Below, piece by piece: positions 23,679 to 33,400 of a stretch of 46,899 nucleotides of DNA. The notes beneath the pieces are model-generated. The model did not search any database. It was given only the letters and a program-made list of their open reading frames with translations, and was not told the DNA's origin. Numbering within the stretch: the stretch's first letter is position 1; the number at the start of each line of letters is the position of its first letter. The translations under genes were made by a program, and so were the position numbers. Location: contig DAOQTX010000015.1 in NCBI GenBank assembly GCA_035340715.1, forward strand, positions 1 through 46,899, in the 5' to 3' direction. The stretch is from DAOQTX01 sp035340715 (GTDB lineage Bacteria; Bacteroidota; Bacteroidia; AKYH767-A; OLB10).

Positions 23679-25295
23679 ATGAGTTTTTATAAAAAATACA
23701 AATACTACTACCCTATATTCTTTTCACTAGTACTCGTTGCCGGAATATTAATTGGAAACAATATACGATCACCATTTATTTCCGCTTCGTATTATTATTC
23801 TTCCAAACCTGGTCAATTTAGTAAGCTTACAGAAATCATTAATTACATTCAACAAGAGTATGTAGATACCATCAATGCTCAGGAGTTGGTGGATGAATCA
23901 ATCACTCAAATATTAAATAACCTCGACCCGCACAGCAGCTATATACCTGCTGAAGATTTATCTGCATTGAACGAACCTTTGCAGGGAAACTTCGATGGAA
24001 TTGGAATTGAATTTCACATCCAAAACGATACGGTTATGGTGGTGAGTCCAATATCAGGGGGACCAAGTGAACAAGTCGGGATTTTAGCCGGAGATAAAAT
24101 AGTATTGGTAGATGGAAAAAATATAGCCGGAATCGGAATTGTCAACACAGATGTGATGAAACTTCTTCGTGGCCCCAGCAATACAAAAGTTAAAGTTGGA
24201 ATTTTCAGAAGAGGATCGAAAAAGATTTTAGAATTTACGATTACGCGCGGAAAAATTCCAATCTACTCAGTTGATGTTAAATACCTTACTGCCGATTCTA
24301 TTGGTTACATAAAGATCAGTCGTTTTGCTGCAAACACATTTGATGAGTATAAATCTGCTTTTAATGAACTATCATCAATGGGAATGAAAGCATTGGTATT
24401 AGACCTCAGAGGAAATCCGGGTGGCTATCTTGAAGCGGCTACACAATTAGCCGATGAGTTTTTAAACAATGGAAAAACTATAGTTTATACGCAAGGAAAA
24501 TCTCGCCCAAAGTCAATTTATAAAGCTACCTCCAAAGGAGATTATGAATCAAATCCTCTGTATATTATGATTGATGAAGGATCAGCCTCAGCATCTGAAA
24601 TTGTAGCAGGAGCTGTGCAAGATTGGGATCGTGGAACTATTGTTGGCAGGCGCTCATTTGGCAAAGGATTGGTACAAGAACAAGCAGAATTTCCTGATGG
24701 ATCCGCCTTGCGACTGACTGTTTCGCGATATTATACTCCTACAGGAAGAAGTATTCAAAAACCCTACGATCAGGGTGCAGAAGAATATTACAATGAGATA
24801 AACAAACGAATTGAACATAAAGAGTTAAACAATAAAGACAGTATCGTTTTTACAGACTCTTTAAAATTCAAAACTCCTGGTGGAAAAACAGTGTATGGCG
24901 GAGGAGGTATAATGCCGGATGTTTACATACCCTTGGATACTATTGGTATTACCGAATATTACCGACAAATTGTTTACCAAGGTCTAGTAACTGCATTTTG
25001 TTACGATTATATCGATCAAAACAGAAACAAGTTAAAAAAGTACAAATCATTTGAAGATTTTAACGCTAAGTTTCTAAATGAAAACTCAATTCATACACAG
25101 TTTATAACCTATGTATCCAAAAACGGAGTTTCGTTTAATGCAATTGATTGGTCATCATCTTCGTATGTATTAACCACACAGATCAAAGCCTATATCGCTC
25201 GCAATCTTTATAAAAATGAAGGGTTCTATCAAGTGTTGCAAGAAATAGATAACACATTAATAGAAACCTATAAACTCGTACGGAAATCGTATTAG
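23679..25295 (+). CDS. S41 family C-terminal processing peptidase (CtpA-like)
   Basis: A serine protease of 538 residues anchored by an N-terminal membrane segment (about 11-28) and acting in the periplasm. A PDZ domain covers about 95-185 (GNFDGIGIEFHIQ, GPSEQVGILAGDKI, LLRGPSNTKVKV). The protease core holds LVLDLRGNPGGYLEAA and the catalytic dyad S304 (EGSASASEIVAG) and K329 (RRSFGKGLVQ), 25 residues apart as in Prc and CtpA. The C-terminal region after about 400 is family-typical but variable. An AAGGAG-like ribosome-binding site at 23661-23667 precedes the ATG, which is unusual for Bacteroidota. The stop overlaps the convergent CUB gene's stop by four bases. Confidence 0.93.
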   Translation: MSFYKKYKYYYPIFFSLVLVAGILIGNNIRSPFISASYYYSSKPGQFSKLTEIINYIQQEYVDTINAQELVDESITQILNNLDPHSSYIPAEDLSALNEPLQGNFDGIGIEFHIQNDTVMVVSPISGGPSEQVGILAGDKIVLVDGKNIAGIGIVNTDVMKLLRGPSNTKVKVGIFRRGSKKILEFTITRGKIPIYSVDVKYLTADSIGYIKISRFAANTFDEYKSAFNELSSMGMKALVLDLRGNPGGYLEAATQLADEFLNNGKTIVYTQGKSRPKSIYKATSKGDYESNPLYIMIDEGSASASEIVAGAVQDWDRGTIVGRRSFGKGLVQEQAEFPDGSALRLTVSRYYTPTGRSIQKPYDQGAEEYYNEINKRIEHKELNNKDSIVFTDSLKFKTPGGKTVYGGGGIMPDVYIPLDTIGITEYYRQIVYQGLVTAFCYDYIDQNRNKLKKYKSFEDFNAKFLNENSIHTQFITYVSKNGVSFNAIDWSSSSYVLTTQIKAYIARNLYKNEGFYQVLQEIDNTLIETYKLVRKSY

Positions 25296-27556
25296 ATTTT
25301 TATCAATTTACTGATCTGTCTTCTCATTTGATTTCGAAGTTCTACGGTATAAAAACCTTTTGGTAGTAACTCCAAGTCTAAGCTAAATTGATTGATCCCT
25401 TCCATGCCTGTAAGAGTAGTTTGATACACTATATTCCCTCGTGTGTCACGGACAACCAAATCGAGTTGTTCTCCGTCATCGGAATAAAAAACTACATGAG
25501 TTTTATCATTTGCAGGATTTGGCTTCAGCTGATACAACGCTTGTCCATTGTATTGAATAGCCAATGTTTTTGAATATTCAAACTCACCATTTAAATCTAC
25601 TTGCTTGAGGCGATAGTAGCTTAAACCCAATACCGGCTGATCATCAGAGAAACTATACTCCAATATAGAAGAAGAATTACCGCTAGCTTTCTTAGAGCCA
25701 ATACTCTTAAACTGATATCCATCCGAACTTCTCTCTACTTCAAAGTAATCGCTATTCCATTCTGTTGCGGTTGTCCATTTTAAAAGCACTTCATTGGTTT
25801 TTGGAATGGCAGAAAAGTCTAGCCATTCTACCGGCAGTGTTATACTGCAATCTAAGGACGCTCCATTGCTTAATACCCAGTTCAATGTAAATCCAGCTCC
25901 GCCTGGGGTCCATTTGTTTATCAATACATAATAAACTTCTCCTGCTAATACCGGCATATCTTGAACCCAACCATCACCTAGTACATCTTCTGATTGATCG
26001 GTAGCAATTGCATTTAGTCCTGTAGTTCCAGTATTGCTGGCGTAAGAACATCGAACCGGAGCACCTAAATTACCACAAGTGGTGTTGGGACCATAAATAG
26101 AAAAGTCATAATCATCGGCTGTTACATTTGGCACTATATTCAGCCCTAAAGTCCCCGAAGTTTGTATTCTTATTTGATACCAGTTTGAATAGTTTTCACT
26201 CAAAACACAGCCTGTATTTCCATCAGACACTAATCCTGGACCGGTACTGGCATCAGAGAATGATGAGTCAGAACATATAGCTGTAAAGTTTCCACAATCG
26301 GAATTACTGATTCCACTTGGGCCATAGTTACAGGGAACACAATTGAAGGTAGCAACCCAACCTGGATAGGTTATTGAGAAATCGCTGTAGTGCACAAAGG
26401 TCAAGCAACCGCTTTCATCAGTAGAAGTGAAAGGGCCTAACCCTGCTCCCATACATTGCTGATAAGAATTGCATGTACCTGTAAAAGCGGATCCTCCAGG
26501 AAACTGTGGACTCCATTGGGTTGGTCCATTTAATATGGTAAGTCCATCATATCCTGGCTCCAAACTAAAATTTTGGAATTGAACTCTCATGCACATTCCT
26601 GCTTGATCAGGACAAAAAGTTCTATAGACACTATTGATGTTTAAATCATAATTTCCGGATGATCCACCATTGTCGCTATAAGTACCTCCACATGTATTTA
26701 CCATTGGTGTCCCAACATAGGTATTCTGAAGGCCGACCGTTGGGTGCAGGTAATTGGGCGTTCCGGGATTTGAAGGGCATACTTCACAACTGATGATAGC
26801 ACTCCAACCCGGACGGTTGTTCGAATTATTAGAAACAAAACGAAATGTTATACTTCCACTGGATGCCAACAATGATGGAGGCAAAGTTGAACCAGAATAA
26901 CTTCCAATAAATGGTGATGAAGTTGTAGTGCCATCATATGCATGCAATACATCAAAACCTGATTGAGTGTTAAAAGAAGTAAACACAACCTTTATGCATG
27001 TGCCAGCACCATTAGCAGAGTTAAAAGTCATGGTTTGATTTGAATTGCTAGAATAATTAGAAGAAGCTCCTCCTCCATCATAAAACAAAGCACCGCAAGT
27101 GGTTACTGAACTGTTGCTCATCAAATAACCTGTGTTACAGGGTGAGCAAGAGATTGTTGCGCTCCATCCTTGACGAGTAACGTTACCATTTGATGTAAAG
27201 CGAAAAGTTAAACAACCACTGGTTGATATTAAAGTGCCGGGATTTGCATTCCCTGAAAAAGTACCAATTAAAGGAGAGGCCGTATTGGGGCCATCGTACA
27301 CATACAATATGTCATTCCCTCCCTGTGTTCTAAAACTGTTAAACGTAACACGCAAACAATTCCCTGAGCTTGAACAAAATGTTTGAACTAAATTTGAGTT
27401 ATTAGAATAATCTGCTGCAGAACCTCCATTATCATAAAACGTTCCTCCACAAGTATTCACCGTTCCATTACTCATGTTATACACTTGTGCATTAACATGA
27501 AAACTACATACAATTAATACAACAGTGCTTAAAAATAACCTGATTGTTGTTGTCAT
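25292..27556 (-). CDS. T9SS-secreted protein with three CUB domains
   Basis: A 754-residue predicted secreted protein. A signal peptide of about 23 residues is followed by three CUB domains (about 26-136, 142-258 and 285-408), each opening with T/NTCGG-like cysteines (VNTCGGTFYDNGG), a central F-x(4)-G-x-D-x-L-x-V/A-YDG strand and a closing GWSATISC-type strand. Next is a Cys-containing pre-peptidase-like region (about 415-565, with DDYDFSIYGPNTTC). A fibronectin-III-like module follows (LPVEWLDFSA, LKWTTATEWNSDYFEVERS, YYRLKQVDLNGEFEYS), a hallmark just before Bacteroidota sorting domains. The type A T9SS sorting domain ends the protein (LKPNPANDKTHVVF, GFYTVELRN). CUB domains bind proteins or sugars; no enzymatic motif is visible. 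Confidence 0.88.
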   Translation of the reverse strand: MTTTIRLFLSTVVLIVCSFHVNAQVYNMSNGTVNTCGGTFYDNGGSAADYSNNSNLVQTFCSSSGNCLRVTFNSFRTQGGNDILYVYDGPNTASPLIGTFSGNANPGTLISTSGCLTFRFTSNGNVTRQGWSATISCSPCNTGYLMSNSSVTTCGALFYDGGGASSNYSSNSNQTMTFNSANGAGTCIKVVFTSFNTQSGFDVLHAYDGTTTSSPFIGSYSGSTLPPSLLASSGSITFRFVSNNSNNRPGWSAIISCEVCPSNPGTPNYLHPTVGLQNTYVGTPMVNTCGGTYSDNGGSSGNYDLNINSVYRTFCPDQAGMCMRVQFQNFSLEPGYDGLTILNGPTQWSPQFPGGSAFTGTCNSYQQCMGAGLGPFTSTDESGCLTFVHYSDFSITYPGWVATFNCVPCNYGPSGISNSDCGNFTAICSDSSFSDASTGPGLVSDGNTGCVLSENYSNWYQIRIQTSGTLGLNIVPNVTADDYDFSIYGPNTTCGNLGAPVRCSYASNTGTTGLNAIATDQSEDVLGDGWVQDMPVLAGEVYYVLINKWTPGGAGFTLNWVLSNGASLDCSITLPVEWLDFSAIPKTNEVLLKWTTATEWNSDYFEVERSSDGYQFKSIGSKKASGNSSSILEYSFSDDQPVLGLSYYRLKQVDLNGEFEYSKTLAIQYNGQALYQLKPNPANDKTHVVFYSDDGEQLDLVVRDTRGNIVYQTTLTGMEGINQFSLDLELLPKGFYTVELRNQMRRQISKLIKI

Positions 27557-27677
27557 CTTCCCTATATTCGTTAAGTATTAAAATTTTAACGGGTGGGATT
27601 TAGGTTTACGGAATTATACAATAGTACATCTGCATTGACTTAATTTCGTCAATTTATTTGTGAAATATTGATCATAC

Positions 27678-29095
27678 TTGGTAAACACGCTGATAACATT
27701 GGTAGAAAATGCTTTAGAAAAATATTCGTTTTCATTTAAGAATGAGCAACTAAGTGGCTTTTTACTGTTTTTTATAGTTTTTTTAAGTCGCTTGCCATTC
27801 CTATTTGATGGATATGGTTCAGAAGAAGATGCATGGGGTTTGGCTTTAACCTCTATCAAGATTCATTCAAGTGGGATATATGAGTATTCCCGTTTACCCG
27901 GACACCCTTTTCAAGAGTTGGTTTATGCTCTGCTTGCAAATCAAGGAGCTTTTGTTTTCAATTTGTGTACTGCTTTGATTAGCTCGTTTGGATTTCTATA
28001 CCTATACAAACTAATTTTTCTATTACGTAAAAGCCGAAGCCAAGCTTTTCTCTCCTCTCTTCTCTCTTCTTTTATCCCGATCATTTTTATAAACTCAACC
28101 AACGCAATGGACTATATGTGGGCTTTCGCTTTTATAGTCATGTCCATACATTATTTAGTAAAACAAAACATCATAGTTTCTGCTCTTTTCTTAGCTATAG
28201 CTTGCGGTTGTAGAGTAACTTCAGTTTTGTTTATTCCATTGCTATTCTATTTTCTATACACACAATTTAAAATAACCAATCTGAGCGTTTACATTAAATT
28301 CATTTCCGGTTTTCTATTTTTTTCAATCCTTATTTTCTCTCCACTATTCTACACTTATGGTTTTTCATTTATAAACTTTTATGAGCAGAATTATCCAAGC
28401 TTTATGAAAGCTCTTTATAAATTTATTCTTGCTCCTGCAGGATTGGGCGGCTTATTGGNNNNNNNNNNGCCAAACTAACTCCGCCTGCAAAAACAGTACT
28501 TATCTTATCCATTGCCGGTATAATTATTCACTCTTTGTGGTATTGGTACATGCCTCAAAAATCAGCATTCATGATTCCTGCCCTTATCTTTCCTTGCATC
28601 TATTTTGGTATGCAACTAAAGATTAAAGTTCTCAAAGTGATGATAGTATTAATGTTTCTAAGCAATTTTATTTTAGGTATAAATTTAATACACCCGAATA
28701 GGGGCAGTAACTTTTCTGAATTAGGTTTCACACATACCATCCAATCGCAAATTGTTGCAATTGATGTCCTCCATGGCCCTTTAATAGCGGACATTCAGAA
28801 AAGGAGAAATAAAATTAAGTACGTAAACTTAATCGCAGAGAATCTAAAACAACACCGCAATCCGACAATTTTAATCTGCGGATTTTACTATGCAGAACTT
28901 AAGATACAAAGTGACAGCACTTTGTCCGACAATGTTGTTTTAACCTATCATTTATCTGAAGAAGAAATTCAGGAATACCAGAGTGATGAATTTGAAATAT
29001 ACTTTTTACCTGAACAGGACGATGTAAACGATTTATACTTCAATAAAAAATTTACAAACTCTTATGCTTCTATATTCCCTGAGTCGTTGGATTGA
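27678..29095 (+). CDS. Polytopic GT-C-like glycosyltransferase, interrupted by an assembly gap
   Basis: A membrane protein with about ten hydrophobic segments. The upstream part (27678-28458, about 260 residues) and the downstream part (28469-29095, 208 residues) lie in different frames on either side of 10 N. The halves join in frame if the true gap length is 2 mod 3, so the frame change is probably a scaffolding artefact. The first extracytoplasmic loop has GYGSEEDAWG, fitting the acidic catalytic motif of GT-C enzymes that use polyprenyl-phosphate sugars, such as ArnT/PMT types. A helix-rich core follows, and the C-terminus (after about 330) is soluble. The start is uncertain: no ATG is available, TTG at 27678 or 27699 is likely, and an in-frame stop lies at 27669. 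The 3' end overlaps lspA by 34 bases. Confidence 0.62.
28459..28468. other. Assembly gap (10 N)
   Basis: Ten consecutive undetermined bases inside the GT-C-like gene. A round-number run of N usually marks a scaffold join of unknown true length. Confidence 0.98.
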
Positions 29096-29730
29096 TCTTG
29101 CTGATCTGTTATCAGTTCATTTCCCGTTTTTACATTCTCTTCGTTTGGCGGGAAAAATCTTTTCTGAAAAATGAGTCCGGTTATAATTCCACAAGATATG
29201 GAGGCATCGGCTATATTAAACACCGGCTGAAAAAACACAAAGGATTGACCTCCCCAAAATGGAAGCCACTCAGGCAAAATTGTTTGAATGATTGGAAAAT
29301 AAAACATGTCAACAACCTTTCCGTGCAGTAAAGAACTGTAGCCATTTCCAGGATCGAATGCGGCTATCTGAAACTCAGAAGAAGTAAACAAATAACCATA
29401 TAGCATACTGTCAATTATATTTCCTAATGCCCCAGCTAATACTAATGAAGTACAGGTTATCAAAAGAGTAGGCTTCTTATCCTTAATAAATCGAACTAAA
29501 TAATATCCCAATACGACAACTGCGACTAATCGAAACAAACTCAACAACAACTTTCCGGTTTCTCCTCCCCATTGAAGACCAAAAGCCATTCCATTGTTTT
29601 CAGTAAAGTGAATGATAAACCAATTGGCAATAACATATTCTTGCCCCAAATACATGTTGGTTTTAATATAGACTTTCAGAATCTGATCAATGATCAGCAC
29701 TAACAGCACAATAAGTACAGCTCTTTTCAC
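29062..29730 (-). CDS. lspA: Lipoprotein signal peptidase (signal peptidase II)
   Basis: An inner-membrane aspartyl protease that removes the signal peptide from lipid-modified prolipoproteins; 222 residues against about 165 in E. coli. Conserved blocks are IIDQILKVYIK (13-23), FTENNGMAFGL (42-52), and the catalytic aspartates D107 (GALGNIIDS) and D175 (FNIADASI). A segment of about 40 extra residues between the aspartates and a polar C-terminal tail (after about 193) explain the length; long forms like this are usual in Bacteroidota. Its substrates here include the DUF4270 and 142-residue lipoproteins. It follows the DksA-like gene by 16 bases. Confidence 0.95.
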   Translation of the reverse strand: MKRAVLIVLLVLIIDQILKVYIKTNMYLGQEYVIANWFIIHFTENNGMAFGLQWGGETGKLLLSLFRLVAVVVLGYYLVRFIKDKKPTLLITCTSLVLAGALGNIIDSMLYGYLFTSSEFQIAAFDPGNGYSSLLHGKVVDMFYFPIIQTILPEWLPFWGGQSFVFFQPVFNIADASISCGIITGLIFQKRFFPPNEENVKTGNELITDQQDQSNDSGNIEA

Positions 29731-29746
29731 TTAGGTGGAAAAAGAA

Positions 29747-30478
29747 TTAATCGTGATACTGCTGCAATTTAGCTTCAATACTTTGTGTAGTATGCGGTAC
29801 AGCTCTAAGTCTTTCTTTTTGAATCAACTTACCGGTTACACGGCAAATGCCATACGTTTTATTTTCAATCCGAATAAGTGCATTTTCCAATTGTTCAATA
29901 AATTTCTTTTGACGCGCGGCTTGTACTCCTGCTTCTTCTTTCGCTAATGTATCCGAACCATCTTCCAAAACTTTAAAGGTACTGGCTGTATCATCCGTGC
30001 CATGATTATTGGCATTGTTTAATATCCCTTGTAAAATTCCAAGTTCTTTGCGTGCATCGGATAGTTTACGATTTATTATTTCTTTGAACTCCATAAGTTC
30101 AGAATCAGAATATCGCGCTCTTTTATCTTCTATTTTTGTTTTTACAGAAACCTTTACGGTACTTTTCTTCTGAGTCATTTGCTGATTTGTCTTTCTTGTA
30201 TTGGTGCTTTTTGTTTTGCTTTTAGGTGCAACTTTCTTTACCGCTTTTTTAACTGTTTTCTTTACAACAATTTTTTTAGCAGGTTTTGTTTTTTTCTTTG
30301 CTGTAACTTTTTTGGGGCTAGCTTTTTTCTTAACAGGCCTTACCGCTTTTTTTACTGCCGGCTTTTTCTTCACTGCCTTAGTCTTTTTTGTTGTAATAGC
30401 TTTCTTCTTAGGAGCCGATTTTTTAATGGCTTTCTTGGGTGATTTTTTGGCACTTGCCTTTTTAGTTTTCTTTGCCAT
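29747..30478 (-). CDS. DksA/TraR-family protein with a lysine-rich, histone-H1-like N-terminus
   Basis: A 243-residue protein in two parts. Residues 1 to about 115 are Lys/Ala/Pro/Val low complexity (by my count 41 lysines in the first 90 residues), like the DNA-binding tails of bacterial H1 homologues. Residues about 122-243 match the DksA/TraR fold: a coiled coil (DSELMEFKEIINRKLSDARKEL, shown in part), LEDGSDTLAKEE, and the zinc-finger region TYGICRVTGKLIQKERLRAVPHTT. Only one of the four zinc cysteines remains (C212), so the finger is degenerate. DksA-family proteins bind RNA polymerase in the secondary channel. M101 (base 30178) could start a normal-length form. The full-length ATG lies two bases after the ileS stop, supporting the long form. 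The order ileS, this gene, lspA is common in Bacteroidota. Confidence 0.85.
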   Translation of the reverse strand: MAKKTKKASAKKSPKKAIKKSAPKKKAITTKKTKAVKKKPAVKKAVRPVKKKASPKKVTAKKKTKPAKKIVVKKTVKKAVKKVAPKSKTKSTNTRKTNQQMTQKKSTVKVSVKTKIEDKRARYSDSELMEFKEIINRKLSDARKELGILQGILNNANNHGTDDTASTFKVLEDGSDTLAKEEAGVQAARQKKFIEQLENALIRIENKTYGICRVTGKLIQKERLRAVPHTTQSIEAKLQQYHD

Positions 30479-30480
30479 AA

Positions 30481-33400
30481 TTAATATTTGTTAACACTGG
30501 TTAATGTCGTTAGTTCTTCTTCCAAAACAATTTCTATTGCATCTTGAGGCTCTAGTTGATCAACCAGTTCTAGTGATGAAGCTAAAATTTCGTTGCAAAT
30601 ATAATCGAAATTAGATGTAACCGATCTTCTAAGCAAATCATTATTGGTTAATTTAACAGAAATCCTATCCGTAACCTCAAATCCTTTCTCTTTTCGTATG
30701 TTTTGTATCCGGTTTACCAATTCGCGCGCAATACCTTCTTGCCTTAATTCATCCGATAGCTCTGTGTCGAGTGCGACTGTTAATTTACCCTGAGTGGCTA
30801 CTTGCCACCCCGGAATATCCTCTGAAAGAATTTCGGCATCGCCATTTAGTAATTCAAATGAAAAATCATTTTCATTGATCTTTAAGGTACCCTTTTGTTC
30901 ATACTCATTGATCTGATTTTGAGTTAAAGTTGTTGCCAAGTTTGTCAATTGCTTCATATTTGATCCGACTCTTGGTCCTAATACTTTAAAGTTCAGTTTT
31001 AATTTCTTAACAACTAAACCATCGGTATTGGTAACAAATAAAATTTCCTTCACATTAACCTCGCTCAATATGAGGTCTTGTACTTTTTTAATCTCATCCG
31101 AAAGTTGTTCGTTTAAAACCGGAATCAAAATTTTTCTCAATGGCTGTCTTACTCGTAGGTTGGCTTTCTTTCTAAGTGAAAGTACCATTGAAGAAATTGT
31201 TTGTGCCAGCTCCATTCTTTCTTCTAACTCACGATCCACTTTTGAATCATCATACATCGGGAAGTCCGACAAATGAACCGATTCAAATTTTTGAGTGGAT
31301 TGATGATGTGTTAAATCTCTATACAATTGATCTGAGAAAAAGGGTGCAATGGGTGACATCATTTTTGACACCTCTGTCAAACAAGTATAGAGTGTATGAT
31401 AAGCAGCTTTTTTATCATCCGAATATTCTCCTTTCCAAAATCTTCTTCTTGATAGACGAACATACCAGTTACTCAAATGGTCGCAAACAAAATCCTGAAG
31501 TAGTCTTGCTGCACGGGTAGGTTCATAATCAGCATACGCGCTATCGACTTCTTTTATCAATGAATTCAACAAGGAAATAATCCAACGATCTAATTCTGAT
31601 TGATCCTCATCCGATTGTGATGGTTCATCTACTGAATAAGAATCAAGATTGGCGTAAAGCGCAAAAAACGAGTATGTATTATAGAGTGTTCCGAAAAACT
31701 TTCGCTGTACTTCAGTAATACCCTCTTCATTGAATCTAAGATTATCCCAAGGCTGTGCATTACTGATCATATACCATCGGGTAGCATCGGGTCCATAGGT
31801 TTTGAGAATATAAAATGGATCAACCGCATTGCCCAAACGCTTGCTCATCTTATTCCCGTTTTTATCAAGTACCAGACCGTTTGATACAACATTTTTGAAG
31901 GCAACCGAATCGAATAGCATAACCGCTATGGCGTGCAGGGTAAAAAACCATCCTCTGGTTTGGTCTACCCCCTCTGCAATAAAGTCGGCTGGAAAACTAT
32001 TTTTAAATTGTTCGACATTTTCAAAAGGATAATGCCATTGTGCATAGGGCATAGCTCCTGAATCAAACCAAACATCAATCAAATCTGATTCACGATACAG
32101 TGGTTTGCCACTATCTGAAATTAATATAATTTCATCGATGAAGGGTTTATGTAAATCTGAAAGTTTGTCCTCCTTTTCAATAGGATTCTTTTTCATGACA
32201 CCAGCCGCTATCGATTTTTCAATTTGTGCGTTTAATTCAATCACCGATCCAATGCAGATCATTTCACTCCGATCTTCTGAAACCCATATTGGCAATGGGA
32301 TTCCCCAAAACCTACTACGGGATAGATTCCAATCAACCAGATTTTCCAACCAATTTCCAAACCTTCCTGTTCCGGTACTTTTGGGTTTCCAGTTAATAGT
32401 GTTATTGAGTTCGATCATTCTTTGTCTGAGCGAGGTTGTTCGAACAAACCAAGAATCGAGCGGATAGTATAATATAGGCTTGTCGGTACGCCAACAATGA
32501 GGATAGGAGTGTTCATATCGCTCAACTTTGAATGCTTTGTTTTCTTGTTTCAATTTTATAGCAATACGTTCGTCAACAGTCAAATATTTATCGCGCCCTT
32601 GAGCCAATCGTGCTTCTTCTTTTTCTGTATCCGTAAGGTATTCTTCCTTAACCGGCTCATTGGCAAAATCGGTAACTTCTTTCACAAAGCGTCCCTGCTT
32701 GTTTACCAATGGTACATCGTTACCATCGGCATCTTTAACCATGATACTTTGTATCCCATTCTCATTACAGACTCTAAAGTCATCCGCACCAAATACACTT
32801 GCCGTATGCACAATGCCGGTACCATCTTCAGTGGTTACAAAATCGCCTGCGATAACTTCAAATGCTTTTCCATTCGGTTGAACATACGGAAGCAGTTGCT
32901 CATATTGAATTCCCTTTAAATCATTGCCTTTTAAAGTACTAATCGTTTTGTATGGAATCTTTTTTTGACCTTCAACATATTCATTCATGGGTAGCTGACT
33001 TTGTTCTTCAGAGAAGAATCTTGAAATCAGATCGCTTGCTAATACAATGCATTGCTTTTTGAATGTGTAAGGATTGTATGTTTCAATTAAACTATAACTA
33101 ATGTGTTCTCCAATGGCTAATGCACAATTAGCCGGCAATGTCCATGGAGTAGTAGTCCAAGCCAAGAAATATACGTCTGACGATAAACTAGAAAATAGTT
33201 TTTCGGAACGCGCATTATGGACTACTTTAAATTGTGCAACGACAGAAGTGTCTTTAACATCACGATAGGTGCCGGGCATATTCAATTCATGAGAGCTAAG
33301 GCCTGTGCCGGCTGCGGGAGAATATGGCTGTATGGTATAACCCTTATAAAGTAAATCTTTATCATAAAGTTGCTTAAGCAGATGCCATACACTCTCAATA

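Noticed and set aside
27614..27859. 81-residue minus-strand open frame upstream of the GT-C-like gene
   Set aside because: It overlaps that gene's well-supported membrane-coding region antisense and has no family features.
30179..30494. Two overlapping Phe/Leu-rich open frames on the plus strand, resembling membrane proteins
   Set aside because: They are the antisense of the lysine-rich tail: Lys codons read backwards as Phe/Leu.
32497..32919. 140-residue plus-strand open frame inside ileS
   Set aside because: It is antisense to the conserved IleS editing and catalytic region; the codon content is a shadow.
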